Source: Frankia nepalensis
GTDB lineage: Bacteria > Actinomycetota > Actinomycetes > Frankiales > Frankiaceae
Assembly (NCBI RefSeq): GCF_016786325.1
Contig: NZ_JADWYU010000102.1
Span: forward strand, 1-64,000
Reading direction: 5' to 3'
Length of the DNA: 64,000 nt
Each line of letters opens with the position of its first letter. Position 1 is the stretch's first letter. The position numbers were made by a program, and so were the translations under genes. Shown one piece after another: positions 18,214-26,740 of this stretch. Below the pieces are notes generated by a model. The model was not told the origin of the DNA. It worked only from the letters and a program-made list of their open reading frames with translations, and did no database searches.

Positions 18214-19389
18214 ATGACGGCGCTCCGTCCGCCAGTAGCCGATTGGCTGCTGGCGGCGGGGTCGTTCGTGCTCGGCATCGTCGTCGCGGTGACGCTTGAT
18301 TCGGTCGATATGGACCACGAGCGAAGCGTGGATCTGTGGGCGATCGCGCTCCTGGGCGCGATGTCGGTGCCGTTGCTGGCCCGCCGGCGCTGGCCGATCC
18401 TCGCCCTCCTCGCGGTCCTCGCCGTCTCTACGCCGTACCACCTCCTCGACTATCCCCATGAGGCCACGATGCCGGCCTCACTTGTAGCGGCGTTCACGGC
18501 GGCGCGCTACAGCGAGGCACCGCGGCGGGCCGTCGCTGCCCTGGTGGCGGCGACCGCAGTGATCGTGCCGGTCGGCGCCGACGAGGCGTCGGGGGCACCT
18601 GGCGATGCTCTCCTCGGAGCCGGCTGGCTGTTCATGGCCTTCTTTGCCGGGTTGGCGGTCCGCTTCCATCAGGACTGGAAGGCCGCCGTCACCGCGCGGC
18701 TCGAGCAGGAGCGTGCCGACGAGGTCGAACGGCGAGTCGCCGAGGAGCGGGTCCTGATCGCTGCCGAGCTACACGACGTCCTGGCGCACGGCCTCGCGGT
18801 CGCGAACGTCCAGGCGTCCGTCGCCGCGCACCTGATCGACCAGCTGCCGGGCCGCGGGGATGCGTCGCTGCAGGAGCTGTCCAGCACGCTGCACGACCTG
18901 TCGGACACGAGCCGGGCGACACTCCATGAGCTGCGTGCCGTTCTGGACGTGCTGCATGGTGGCGAGGCCGAGCCAACCGAACCAGCGCCCCACCTCGGCG
19001 AGCTGCAGCGCCTGGTGGAGATGGCAGAGGCTGCTGATGTCCGGGTCGACGTGGAGGTAGGCGGGCTCCCGGACGAGCTACCGTCGACGGTATCCGTCGT
19101 GGCCTATCGGATCATCCAGGAGTCGCTCACCAATATCATTCGACACTCGACGGCCAAGCACGCGACCGTCCGCCTCGACCAGGACGGCCACCGGCTGCGG
19201 ATCGCGGTCGTCGATCCCGGGCCTGCGCGACCGGACTCAACCGTGACACCGGCCGGCTTCGGGATCGCCGGCATGACAGGGCGAGCGCAGGCCGTCGGCG
19301 GCGAACTGTCCGCCGGCCCGGGCGAGTCCGGAGGATTCGAGGTGTGGGTCAGCCTGCCGCTGCCGGAGATCCGGCGGGTGCCGTCGTGA
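18214..19389 (+). CDS. NarL-type sensor histidine kinase
   Basis: 391 residues. Several membrane helices form the N-terminal half (LLAAGSFVLGIVVAVTL and ALLGAMSVPLLARRRWPILA among them). A short coiled segment precedes the HisKA_3 dimerisation domain with the H-box ELHDVLAHGLAV (His187). The HATPase domain follows with SVVAYRIIQESLTNIIRHS and GFGIAGMTGRAQAVGGEL. No large extracellular domain is seen, so it is an intramembrane-sensing-like kinase. It follows the MMPL gene by 3 bp and overlaps the response regulator by 4 bp (GTGA), so the pair is translationally coupled. Confidence 0.93.
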   Translation: MTALRPPVADWLLAAGSFVLGIVVAVTLDSVDMDHERSVDLWAIALLGAMSVPLLARRRWPILALLAVLAVSTPYHLLDYPHEATMPASLVAAFTAARYSEAPRRAVAALVAATAVIVPVGADEASGAPGDALLGAGWLFMAFFAGLAVRFHQDWKAAVTARLEQERADEVERRVAEERVLIAAELHDVLAHGLAVANVQASVAAHLIDQLPGRGDASLQELSSTLHDLSDTSRATLHELRAVLDVLHGGEAEPTEPAPHLGELQRLVEMAEAADVRVDVEVGGLPDELPSTVSVVAYRIIQESLTNIIRHSTAKHATVRLDQDGHRLRIAVVDPGPARPDSTVTPAGFGIAGMTGRAQAVGGELSAGPGESGGFEVWVSLPLPEIRRVPS

Positions 19390-20030
19390 TCCGGGTCCTG
19401 CTTGCCGACGACCAGGCTTTGGTGCGCGGCGCGTTCGCGCTGCTGGTCAACTCCGCTGACGACATGGAGGTCGTCGGGGAGGCCGGCACCGGCGTCGAGG
19501 CGGTGACGCTGACCCAGGACCTGCGCCCCGACGTCGTCCTGATGGATATCAGGATGCCGAACACCGACGGCATCGAGGCGACTCGGCAGATCTTCGCTGA
19601 CGATGGATCGAGCGGCAGCAAGGTGCTGATCCTGACCACGTTCGAGACAGACACCAACGTACTGCGCGGCCTTCGCGCGGGGGCGTGCGGATTCCTGCCC
19701 AAGGACACCCGTCCGGACGCGTTGCTGGCCGCTATCCGCACCATCGCGGCGGGGGAGGCGCTGCTGTCGCCCGGCGCGACCAGGGCGGTCATCACCCGTG
19801 CGCTGAGTCGCCCGGACGCGCCTGCGTCCGAGCGGCTGGCCCGCCTGACGGCGCGCGAACGCGAGGTGCTTCGGCTGGTCGCTGCGGGCCGAAGCAACCA
19901 GGAGATCGCGGACGAGCTGGTCGTCAGCCCGCTGACCGCCAAGACCCACGTGGCCCGCATCCTGGCGAAGGTGGGCGCTCGCGACCGGATCCATCTCGTG
20001 ATCGCCGCGTACGAAGCCGGGCTCGCTTAG
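19386..20030 (+). CDS. NarL/FixJ-family response regulator
   Basis: 214 residues from GTG 19386, which overlaps the kinase stop codon; this start gives the canonical IRVLLADDQALVRGAFALLV N-terminus. The receiver domain has the acidic pair ADD, phospho-acceptor Asp54 in DVVLMDIRMP, the switch Thr in ILTTFETD and the Lys in GFLPKDTRPD. The C-terminal LuxR-type HTH reads LTAREREVLRLVAAGRSNQE, then IADELVVSPLTAKTHVARI. It probably controls the MMPL operon in answer to the adjacent kinase. Confidence 0.93.
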   Translation: MIRVLLADDQALVRGAFALLVNSADDMEVVGEAGTGVEAVTLTQDLRPDVVLMDIRMPNTDGIEATRQIFADDGSSGSKVLILTTFETDTNVLRGLRAGACGFLPKDTRPDALLAAIRTIAAGEALLSPGATRAVITRALSRPDAPASERLARLTAREREVLRLVAAGRSNQEIADELVVSPLTAKTHVARILAKVGARDRIHLVIAAYEAGLA

Positions 20031-20612
20031 GCGCTACGCCAGGCACTGACCCGCCCGGGCGAGTCCGGACATTCCACCCCGCGCCAACGGCGAGGCAGAG
20101 ACGTCAGTCAGTCTGGGCTACAGCGGGGTTTTCGGTCGCATGCATCGGATCTTCCGCAAGCCGAACCTATAGCGGGAACACGGCTGATCAGTGGCTGCAC
20201 CACCGTTCCAGCATCCCGGAGGACGCGTCCGGAGGTCTGTCCCGCACCGGGTTTGATGGAGGCGGTCAAACCAGGACGAAGCGGACGAGATGGGCGCGCC
20301 GAGGAAGTATCCCGTGGTTGTTCCCACTGTGCCGGTCCGACAGTTCCGCCGCTGGTGCTGTGGGCCGCTGGTCGGGGTCGCGCTGTAGTTGGCCACGGCC
20401 GCGGTGTGTGGGCGCGGGGCGCTGGAGCACCCAGCGACCGTGTGAAACCCCGCGGCTATGGCAACGACGCCTGCGCGTGGATGCGTGTGACCGGCCTCGT
20501 CGCCCAATGGGCGCGCCGCCGCGGCGTTCGGCGGCGGACAGGGGCACGGCCGTCGCGCATTAACTGATCGTGACCCGCTGCGCGAGAGCGCCCCGACGGC
20601 TACGGTTCGAAT
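20031..20612. other. Intergenic region, probably rearranged, no supported gene
   Basis: No ORF here has recognisable homology or consistent coding bias. An 8-codon stretch at 20290 (MGAPRKYP) resembles the start of IS3-type OrfA, but it is too short to call. The segment ends at the promoter region of the MDMPI-type gene. Confidence 0.4.
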
Positions 20613-21353
20613 GTGGACCATGGTGCTCTTCTGTTGGAGCAGAATCGTCTTCTCGCTGACCTGCTTGGCGAGGCTGACTGGTCCACGCCAGTCCCGACCT
20701 GCCCGGGCTGGACCCTCACCCAGATCATGCGCCACGTCGGACGCGCGCCGCGGTGGGCGACCACGATCGTCCGGACCCGGGCCCAGGAGGCCCTCGACCC
20801 TCGCGAGGCCGAGGGTGGCAGGCCACCGGCGGACCGCGACGGCGCGCTCGCCTGGTTTCGGCAGGGCCCGCGGCTGCTCCTGGAGGCCGTGGCCGACGAT
20901 CCGGAGGCGCGGGTGTGGACGACGGCCGCCGGGCTGCAGCCGGCGCGCTGGTGGGTCCGACGGCTGCACGAGGCGGTCGTCCACTGGGTCGACGCCGCGA
21001 TCGCGCTGGGTGTCGACCATCCGATCGAGCCGGCACTCGCCGCCGACGGAATCTCCGAGTGGCTCGACCTGCTGGTCGCGCTGCCCGGCGTCGCGATGCC
21101 GCGAGACGGGTCGACGATGCACCTGCACGCCACCGACGAGGGTCTCGGCGCCGACGGGGAGTGGACGATCCGCGGCGGCCCGTCCCGAATCGACTGGGAG
21201 CATGGCCACGGCTTTGGCGACGTCGCGCTGAGTGGTAATGCCGCGGACCTGCTGCTCGCGGTGATGCGCCGAATCCCCGGCGATGACGGCCGGCTGGTGA
21301 TCGCCGGCGAGCGGGAGCATTGGACGACCTGGCTCGCGAACACCGCCTACTGA
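20613..21353 (+). CDS. Maleylpyruvate isomerase-type (DinB-fold, probably mycothiol-dependent) enzyme
   Basis: 246 residues from GTG 20613. The N-terminal four-helix DinB-like domain is recognisable: LLGEADWSTPVPTCPGWTLT with the following HVG, and the metal-ligand region RRLHEAVVHWVDAAIALG. The C-terminal domain (LPRDGSTMHLHATDEG..., LSGNAADLLLAVMRRI) is the alpha/beta MDMPI_C-like part. Actinobacterial members of this superfamily use mycothiol and a divalent metal for isomerisation, S-transfer or detoxification. The exact reaction is unknown. It stands alone, with gene-free stretches on both sides. Confidence 0.85.
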   Translation: MDHGALLLEQNRLLADLLGEADWSTPVPTCPGWTLTQIMRHVGRAPRWATTIVRTRAQEALDPREAEGGRPPADRDGALAWFRQGPRLLLEAVADDPEARVWTTAAGLQPARWWVRRLHEAVVHWVDAAIALGVDHPIEPALAADGISEWLDLLVALPGVAMPRDGSTMHLHATDEGLGADGEWTIRGGPSRIDWEHGHGFGDVALSGNAADLLLAVMRRIPGDDGRLVIAGEREHWTTWLANTAY

Positions 21354-21758
21354 GGGTCCAGCGCCCCGGTCCGCGCTTCCGCAATGCCATCGACCCGCTC
21401 AGCGGGTGTAGGGATCGGATCTACCTGGCCAGTCTGAACTGCCGAGATGGCTTTGTTGGCCACTCGGCAACTGGCCGGCTCCTGCCTTGTTGGCCACTTC
21501 GGTGTCGGATGATTCATTCCTGCGACGGCGGTCTCACCGTCACCGTGACGTCCGGTGACCCGGTTTGCGGTGACGCGTCGCTGGCGAACTCGATCTACGG
21601 GTTCTTGCGCGAGGGTGGCGCGACGGCGCGCACGGCCGCTGCCCGGGACGAGCGCTGTCCGGTCCGAAAATGAGTGGAGCCGAGCCACCACAGTGCGGTT
21701 GGGTGGCGACGCGCGGGTCGCCGCGCGGCCCGCGGACATGGATGAGGAGGAGTGGACG
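21354..21758. other. Intergenic region without supported gene
   Basis: No recognisable gene. The motif TTGTTGGCCACT occurs twice about 35 bp apart (near 21454 and 21489), a short direct repeat that could be an old insertion scar. The last part carries the ribosome site of the VOC gene. Confidence 0.4.
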
Positions 21759-22121
21759 ATGCCGATCGCCACGCTGCGAGGCGTGACCCTGGACTGTGCC
21801 GATCCGCGGGCGCTGGCCCGGTTCTACCAAGAGATGACAGGCATGGAGCTGGGGTACAACGCCGACGGGTTCGTCGCCCTGACCGGCGGTTCTGGCTGTG
21901 ACCTGGGTTTCCAGCGGGTCGACGGATACCAGGCGCCGCGATGGCCCGGCCAGGTTGTGCCGCAGCAGTTCCACCTGGATCTCGGGGTCGAGGACCTTGA
22001 CGCGGCGGAGAAGCTGGCGCTGGGACTCGGCGCGGTCAGGCCGGATCACCAGCCCGGCGGCGACCGGTGGCGGGTGCTCCTGGACCCGGCCGGTCACCCT
22101 TTCTGCCTGGTCACCGGCTGA
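21759..22121 (+). CDS. VOC-superfamily (glyoxalase/bleomycin-resistance-like) protein
   Basis: 120 residues from ATG 21759, preceded by GAGGAGGAG; an ATG at 21738 in frame lies inside this purine run and is less likely. It shows two beta-alpha-beta-beta-beta units: GVTLDCADPRALARFYQEMT at the start, and QFHLDLGVEDLDAAEKLALG with VLLDPAGHPFCLVTG at the end. Metal-ligand positions (His of FHLDL and the C-terminal motif) are partly kept. Related proteins are glyoxalase-like lyases, dioxygenases or drug-sequestering proteins, and the substrate is unknown. Confidence 0.87.
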   Translation: MPIATLRGVTLDCADPRALARFYQEMTGMELGYNADGFVALTGGSGCDLGFQRVDGYQAPRWPGQVVPQQFHLDLGVEDLDAAEKLALGLGAVRPDHQPGGDRWRVLLDPAGHPFCLVTG

Positions 22122-22261
22122 CCACCGAACTGGCCCGAGGCCGCCTGGGTAGGTCTGGACCGCCTGCACCAGCAGCTCGGCCGGCCGCCGTCCGACGACA
22201 ACATACGCCGCCAGTAACGCTGTCCAGGCGGCGGCCCCGGCCCTGCGCCGGATGTGTCCAG

Positions 22262-22531
22262 TGGGCGACGCACGAGTTCTCGGTGCCAGCGCGGCAGGGT
22301 GGCAGGAGTGACGAGGAACGCCGACCAGCGCGGGCGGGGGAGTAGCTGCGCCAGCGTGGCCAGCAGCATCCGATCGGCCGGGCTGTACCGCGGCCGAGCA
22401 ATCTGCCGGCGCAGGACGGTCAACTGGTGGCGTAGGACGGCGATCTCGACGTCCTTCTCGTCGGGCCGATCTCCGAGGCCAGTGACTGTGAGCAGTTTGC
22501 GTACCATGAGGAATACGACAGTCGACACCAT
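22262..22531 (-). pseudogene. N-terminal fragment of an integrase-core (IS3/IS481-like) transposase
   Basis: From ATG 22531 the protein reads MVSTVVFLMVRKLLTVTGLG, DEKDVEIAVLRHQLTVLRRQ, SPADRMLLATLAQLLPRPRW and LVTPATLPRWHRELVRR. This is the well-known N-terminal segment of actinobacterial integrase-core transposases. After about 22270 homology shifts frame (WTHPAQGRGRRLD) and then stops, so the whole DDE catalytic core is missing. The right part probably replaced by the insertion or deletion that also placed the VOC gene. Confidence 0.7.
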
Positions 22532-22589
22532 GACCGACCATGATCCCCGACGTGGGGTCTGCCCAGCTCAGCGGCCCTAACCGTGAAGT

Positions 22590-23111
22590 TGCACCCCACA
22601 GGCTCTGGTCAAGGTGTTCCCCACCATCCGCGAGCAGAGGTGCTGGGTTCACAAAACGGCCAACGTTCTCGGCTCCCTGCTGAAGTCCGCGCAGCCCGGA
22701 GCGAAGAAAGCGATCCAGGACATCTACGACGCCGAGGACCGCGACCGCTCCGAGGCGGCGATCAAGATTTTCGCCCAGCTCCACGGCGTGAAGTTCCCCG
22801 AAGCCGTCAAGAAGGTCACCGCCGACCAGGGCCAGCTGCTGGCGTTCTACGACTTTCCCGCCGAGCACTGGATCCACCTGCGCGCCACGAACCCCCTAGA
22901 GTCCACCTTCTCCACCGTGAGGCCGCGGACCAAGGTCACCCGCGGGGCCGGCTCCCGCACCGCCGCCCTGGCCATGGTCTTCAAGCTGGTGGAGTCCGCC
23001 CGGCAGCGGTGGCGGGCCGTGAACGCGCCCCACCTCGTCGCCCTCGTCCGCGCCGGAGCGCGCTTCGAACGGGGTCGCCTCGTCGAACGCGATGAGGTGA
23101 TCGCCGCGTGA
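22590..23111 (+). mobile_element. 5'-truncated IS256 (Mutator) family transposase
   Basis: From about 22590 the frame gives KVFPTIREQRCWVHKTANVL, then the GVKFPEAVKKV block and DFPAEHWIHLRATNPLESTF with its conserved Glu, and the tail RWRAVNAPHLVALVRAGARF. This is the C-terminal third of an IS256 transposase. The two N-terminal catalytic Asp residues and the left inverted repeat are missing. The stop at 23109-23111 overlaps the start of the next gene, so the right end of the element is either inside or replaced by that gene. Confidence 0.8.
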
Positions 23112-23689
23112 GCCGATCGGCGGCCACTGAGGCACCCTGGATGGTTCTGGTCGGTCCGGCCGGCGCTGGGAAAACCACCCTCGGCCGAGAGCTCGCGGCG
23201 AGGACGCACAAACCGTTCGTCGATCTGGACGCCACCGCGGACGGGTACTACGCGGAGGTGGGATGGAGCATCGCCAAACTCCGCGAGCGCATCGCCGCGG
23301 TCGGACGCCTCGCGGCCGAAGTGGAATGGGAACCGGCCCGAGCACATGCCGTGGCCCGTGCCGCCGCGGATCATCCCGACGCCGTCATCGCACTGGGCGC
23401 GGGCCACACTAGCTACACCGATCACCGGCACCTGGTCACGGTCCGCGCCGCACTGAGCCGTTGCCGAGACGTGGTCCGTCTCCTTCCCTCCCCTGAACGC
23501 GAGGGCTCACTGACCGTGCTACGGCGACGCTGCGCAGCGAGCAAAGGCCGATCCTGGATCGTCGACGGGCACGACTTCCTCGCCCACTGGCTCGACGACC
23601 GCGGCACCGAGCTGGTCGCGACACGGACGATCTACACCCGTAACGAGACTCCCGCCCAGACCGCCGCACGACTGCTCCGAAGTAACTGA
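23108..23689 (+). CDS. Shikimate kinase-like P-loop nucleotide kinase
   Basis: 193 residues. The P-loop GPAGAGKTTLGRELAAR, the substrate-site-like VDLDATADGYYAEVGWSIAK and the ALGAGHTSYTD loop (a variant of the shikimate kinase GGG motif) place it in the shikimate/gluconate-kinase-like group. The tail IYTRNETPAQTAARLL contains the usual late R..R/T elements. It is unlikely to be the aroK of the main pathway because the substrate residues differ. The GTG at 23108 overlaps the stop of the truncated IS256 gene; ATG 23141 is an alternative start right before the P-loop. Confidence 0.75.
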   Translation: MSRSAATEAPWMVLVGPAGAGKTTLGRELAARTHKPFVDLDATADGYYAEVGWSIAKLRERIAAVGRLAAEVEWEPARAHAVARAAADHPDAVIALGAGHTSYTDHRHLVTVRAALSRCRDVVRLLPSPEREGSLTVLRRRCAASKGRSWIVDGHDFLAHWLDDRGTELVATRTIYTRNETPAQTAARLLRSN

Positions 23690-24723
23690 TCGGCAAACGA
23701 CGAGCACGCCAGATCCACAGGTATTGACGACGGCTCAAGATGGAGTGGCCCCGATCGGTACCGCGGCCGCACAGTGTGGTCGCAATGCAGATCTCGAGGC
23801 TCAGGGCCACCATCGCTGAACGCGAAGCAGCGAAGAGGGTTGCCTGCGTGCTGCCCGGGTGGTGCCCGGGCAGCATCGGCCGGCACCGGCGCAGGGCGCC
23901 CTCCAAGGCAGGACCTTCACAGCTTACGGTAGCTGGCGCATTCCCTGGACGATTCTCAGTCGCTTCATCGGAACGATCCAGGCCGCGCACGGCGGCAGTC
24001 CTAGCGCGGCTAGCGGTCACCATCCGTAGCCTCGGAGGCGTGGCAACCGTGGCCAGACCAGGGTCTGAACGGAGGCGCAGCTGACAGCACAGGTCAACAC
24101 CGGGTGGCATGCCGTCGGCGCGCCAGAGGCCACGGCCGAGGCCGTGGCCGCGTCGACGTCTTTCTGCGCATCAGGCCTCGGTACCGGCTGGGGCTCACTG
24201 GCCTCCTCGCGTCGCCGGCACCACACCGCCAGGTGGCGAGTCCAGGGCAGGGGCCGTGCCGTTTGGCGAGAGTCGGGTGGCCCGCCGGGTCCATGATGCC
24301 CGTGCTTCTGGGAGTGTGGCCTGCCTTCGAGGCTTTGCCACTACCAATGGCCGAGAACGGGCGAGGCCGCGTCGTTGAATGAGGCAACCAGCTATTTCTG
24401 TCTTTTTTCTGGAAAGCTTGGCCTAGAGCCGGCGAAAAACTTTTCTATCCGCGCTCCCTAGCCCGTCCGGGCGGGCGGTTGCGTACTATGTCCTGGAAGC
24501 TTGGAAGGTCGGCCGCGAGGTTCTGGCGCGGGTCCAGGTAGGTCTTCGAAGTCGCCGGAAGAGGGCCGGCGAGGTTGGCAACCCGCAGGCTCGGCGTCCC
24601 GCCGCATCGGGGACCGGCTGGGCGCGCGGGCGGTTCTCCCCGGAAGCAGTACCAGAAATCTGACGTCCGGTATCCCTCCTATGCCGCAACGGCGGCCACT
24701 TTTACCTTTCGCGACCTGCTTTT
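23690..24723. other. About 1 kb without supported gene, upstream of the serine recombinase
   Basis: No coding sequence is recognisable. A perfect hairpin, GGCCACGGCC-GA-GGCCGTGGCC, lies at 24128-24149. The stretch from about 24385 to 24480 is clearly more AT-rich than its surroundings and may hold the recombinase promoter or belong to the mobile element. The left attachment site of the island could also be in such a region, but I see no copy of the tRNA end here. Confidence 0.4.
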
Positions 24724-25149
24724 ATGGATGATATTTCCGTGATCTCTTTCGCCTTTTATGGCCGCGTGTCGGCTGAGGAGAACGAGGATGTTTCCTCCTC
24801 GCGCAACTGGCAGCTGGCGCGTGCTCGGGAGCTCATCGAGCCGTACGGTGTCATCGTCGCCGAGTATTTCGACGTCGGGCAGGGTCGGTCGTTGCCCTGG
24901 AGGGGCAGGCCGCGGGCGAACGAGCTGCTGGTGGATCTTATGGACCCCGGTCGCGGCTTCGACGCGGTCGTCATCGGCGAGGCGCACCGGGCGTTCTACG
25001 GGTATCAGTTCGGCCTGGTGTTCGCGCTCTTCAGTCGGCATGGTGTGGGTTTGTGGATCCCCGAGCTGGGCGGTCCGGTCGATCCGAGTTCCGAAGCCCA
25101 CCGCCAGATCATGTCAGCCCTCGGAAATCTGGCGCAGGGTGAAAGCCTC
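24724..25149 (+). pseudogene. Serine recombinase, N-terminal catalytic domain (5' part of an IS-interrupted gene)
   Basis: These 142 codons encode a resolvase/invertase-type catalytic domain: FAFYGRVSAEENED with the nucleophile Ser16, the GEAHRAFYG arginine motif, and LVFALFSRHGVGLWIPELGG up to LGNLAQGESL. The gene is cut at 25149 by an IS4-type element. Joining this part to 26741 (dropping the IS and one target copy) gives ...QGESLHNTIRVRAAMAAQ, the normal family sequence, and an uninterrupted 551-residue protein. As it stands the ORF runs into the IS and ends at 25260 without DNA-binding domains. Confidence 0.9.
25138..25149 (+). repeat. Target-site duplication of the IS4-type element, left copy
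   Basis: GGTGAAAGCCTC is present here and again at 26729-26740, directly flanking the two inverted ends. A length of 12 bp agrees with IS4-family elements. The perfect match indicates a recent insertion. Confidence 0.9.
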
Positions 25150-26728
25150 AATGCCACTTCCGCTAATTTGATCAAGCTGCGGTCTGGGGTTTTGTCGGGT
25201 TGGCGAGTCGTATCGTGGGCGGTGAGTGGTGGCGGGTGCCGTGCTGGCCGGGTTTCTTGACCGGGTACTGGTTGTGGCGGGCGCGGCGGACGGCGTGGGG
25301 GTAGGTGCGTTCGCGGCGGGTGTTGAGCCGGGTCGGCCGGGTGATGTCGGCGGCGATCTCGTCGAGGGTGTGTGCGCGTTGGTCAGGGGGAAAAGGCCGG
25401 GTCGGTGGCGATCCGGTCCCGGATGATCCTGACGGTGCGTAGGAACCTGATCCGGTCGGGGTCGATCCCGGCGGCGGTCGCGGCGTGGCAGGTCAGGGCG
25501 CTGATGGCGTGGTGGGTGAGCAGGTAGCCCCAGATCTCCTGGTAGACGGTGTCAGGATGCTGGGAACGCAGGACTTTTCCTGGGCCGCGCAGGTAGGTCT
25601 TGAGCTGCCTGTTGCCGGTCTCGTGTTCCCAGCGTTGCTGGTACGCCCCGGCCAGTGCGGTCGCGGTCGCCTCGCGGGGGTCGAGGATGGTGGTGAGCAG
25701 GGCGATGACCTCGTGTTTCCCGTCGCCCTCGCGGTCGGGCACGTCGTATTCGATGAGGCGGGCGTAGCGGGCAGTCGCCGGGTCGAGCGGCTCGCCGGCG
25801 CGGGCAGCGGCCACCAGCGCGTCGCGTGCCTTCCCGGTGGCCTTCGGGTTGACCAGCACGGTCAGGTACGAACCGTCGGGCAACGCGCGCAGCGGGGGCA
25901 GCCGCAGGCCGGCCTTGACTCGCCACAGCAACGCGGCGCCGGTGTCCGTGGCCGTGCACCAGTCCGTCCAGGAGTAGAAGTTCCGGTCCGCGAGCAGCAA
26001 CCAGTCGGACGTCAGGCGGTGGTAGAGAGTCCGGGCCAGCGCCTGTTCGCTGGCGGGTCTCGCCCCGCTGGCCGGACCGAGCGCGGCCAGGACCGCGGCG
26101 TGCGAGGCGCACTCGGACACGGTCACCGCGCGGACCTTCGGCAGCGCCCCCGGCGCGCCGTCACGGCCGGCCGGCAGGCCGAACGCGGCGATGTTCTCCC
26201 TTGAGGCCGGGACATCCCACTCCAGCCCGTCGATGCTCATCAGCCGCCACCGGCCGAGGAACGCCCCAACCGTGTCCAGGTCGGCGACCGGCCCGGCGAC
26301 CTGACAGAACAGTTCGGCCAGCGGCGCCGAGCCGAGCCGCTGGCGGGCTTTCGTCAGCCCGCCCGAGGTCGGTTCCCACCGCGGCCCGACGACGTCGAGA
26401 TCGTCGAGCGTGGCGGCGAGCCGGCGGGCGACCGCCTCGTAGTCGTCGTCCGCGAACAGCGCGAGCGCCATCACGAAGTAGGCCGCGACCTGCGGTGGGA
26501 TCGTCGTGTCGCTGCGCCGGGCGTTCTTCCCCGTCGCCTCGATCGCCTCGTCGACCGCGTCACGCGGGACGAACGACGTCAGAACCCCCAGCGAGATCCA
26601 GTCCGTCAGCGGGCTACCCGCCACCGCCCCAGCGTCCGCCACACCCCCTGATCATGCCGCCAACCAGACAGAACCGCTGGAACCGACACACCCACCACCA
26701 TCAAGATCCAACTAGTGGAAGTGGCATT
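25150..26728. mobile_element. Complete IS4-family insertion sequence (1579 bp)
   Basis: The ends are imperfect inverted repeats: AATGCCACTTCCGCTAATTT on the left and, read inward, AATGCCACTTCCACTAGTTG on the right (the first 12 bases identical, then scattered mismatches). The element is flanked by 12-bp direct repeats and carries one minus-strand transposase. It sits inside a serine recombinase gene, and its removal with one target copy restores that gene exactly. Confidence 0.92.
25383..26642 (-). CDS. IS4-family transposase, probably frameshifted at its 3' end
   Basis: 419 residues from 26642. Catalytic region: LMSIDGLEWDVPASRENIAA (first Asp), DWLLLADRNFYSW (second Asp) and YQQRWEHETGNRQLKTYL, the Y-x2-R-x3-E-x6-K signature with the catalytic Glu. 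The frame stops at 25383 just after TTTTCCCCC. In the neighbouring frame the coding continues as DQRAHTLDEIAADITRPTRL, then NTRRERTYPHAVRRARHNQY, and ends at 25172 inside the inverted repeat. So about 66 C-terminal residues of the original transposase appear to be lost by a one-base insertion, or reached by slippage. Confidence 0.88.
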   Translation of the reverse strand: MADAGAVAGSPLTDWISLGVLTSFVPRDAVDEAIEATGKNARRSDTTIPPQVAAYFVMALALFADDDYEAVARRLAATLDDLDVVGPRWEPTSGGLTKARQRLGSAPLAELFCQVAGPVADLDTVGAFLGRWRLMSIDGLEWDVPASRENIAAFGLPAGRDGAPGALPKVRAVTVSECASHAAVLAALGPASGARPASEQALARTLYHRLTSDWLLLADRNFYSWTDWCTATDTGAALLWRVKAGLRLPPLRALPDGSYLTVLVNPKATGKARDALVAAARAGEPLDPATARYARLIEYDVPDREGDGKHEVIALLTTILDPREATATALAGAYQQRWEHETGNRQLKTYLRGPGKVLRSQHPDTVYQEIWGYLLTHHAISALTCHAATAAGIDPDRIRFLRTVRIIRDRIATDPAFSP

Positions 26729-26740
26729 GGTGAAAGCCTC
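26729..26740 (+). repeat. Target-site duplication of the IS4-type element, right copy
   Basis: Second copy of GGTGAAAGCCTC, immediately after the right inverted end. The recombinase reading frame resumes in register after it. Confidence 0.9.

Noticed and set aside
20290-20313. MGAPRKYP, like the start of an IS3-type OrfA
   Set aside because: Only eight codons match before homology is lost, too short to distinguish from chance.
20118-21320. Minus-strand ORF of 400 codons across the MDMPI-type gene
   Set aside because: Overlaps a recognised plus-strand enzyme along its whole second half; composition typical of a shadow ORF.
24128-24149. Perfect hairpin GGCCACGGCC-GA-GGCCGTGGCC
   Set aside because: No gene or repeat context gives it meaning and such GC palindromes are frequent here; noted only as part of the gene-free region.
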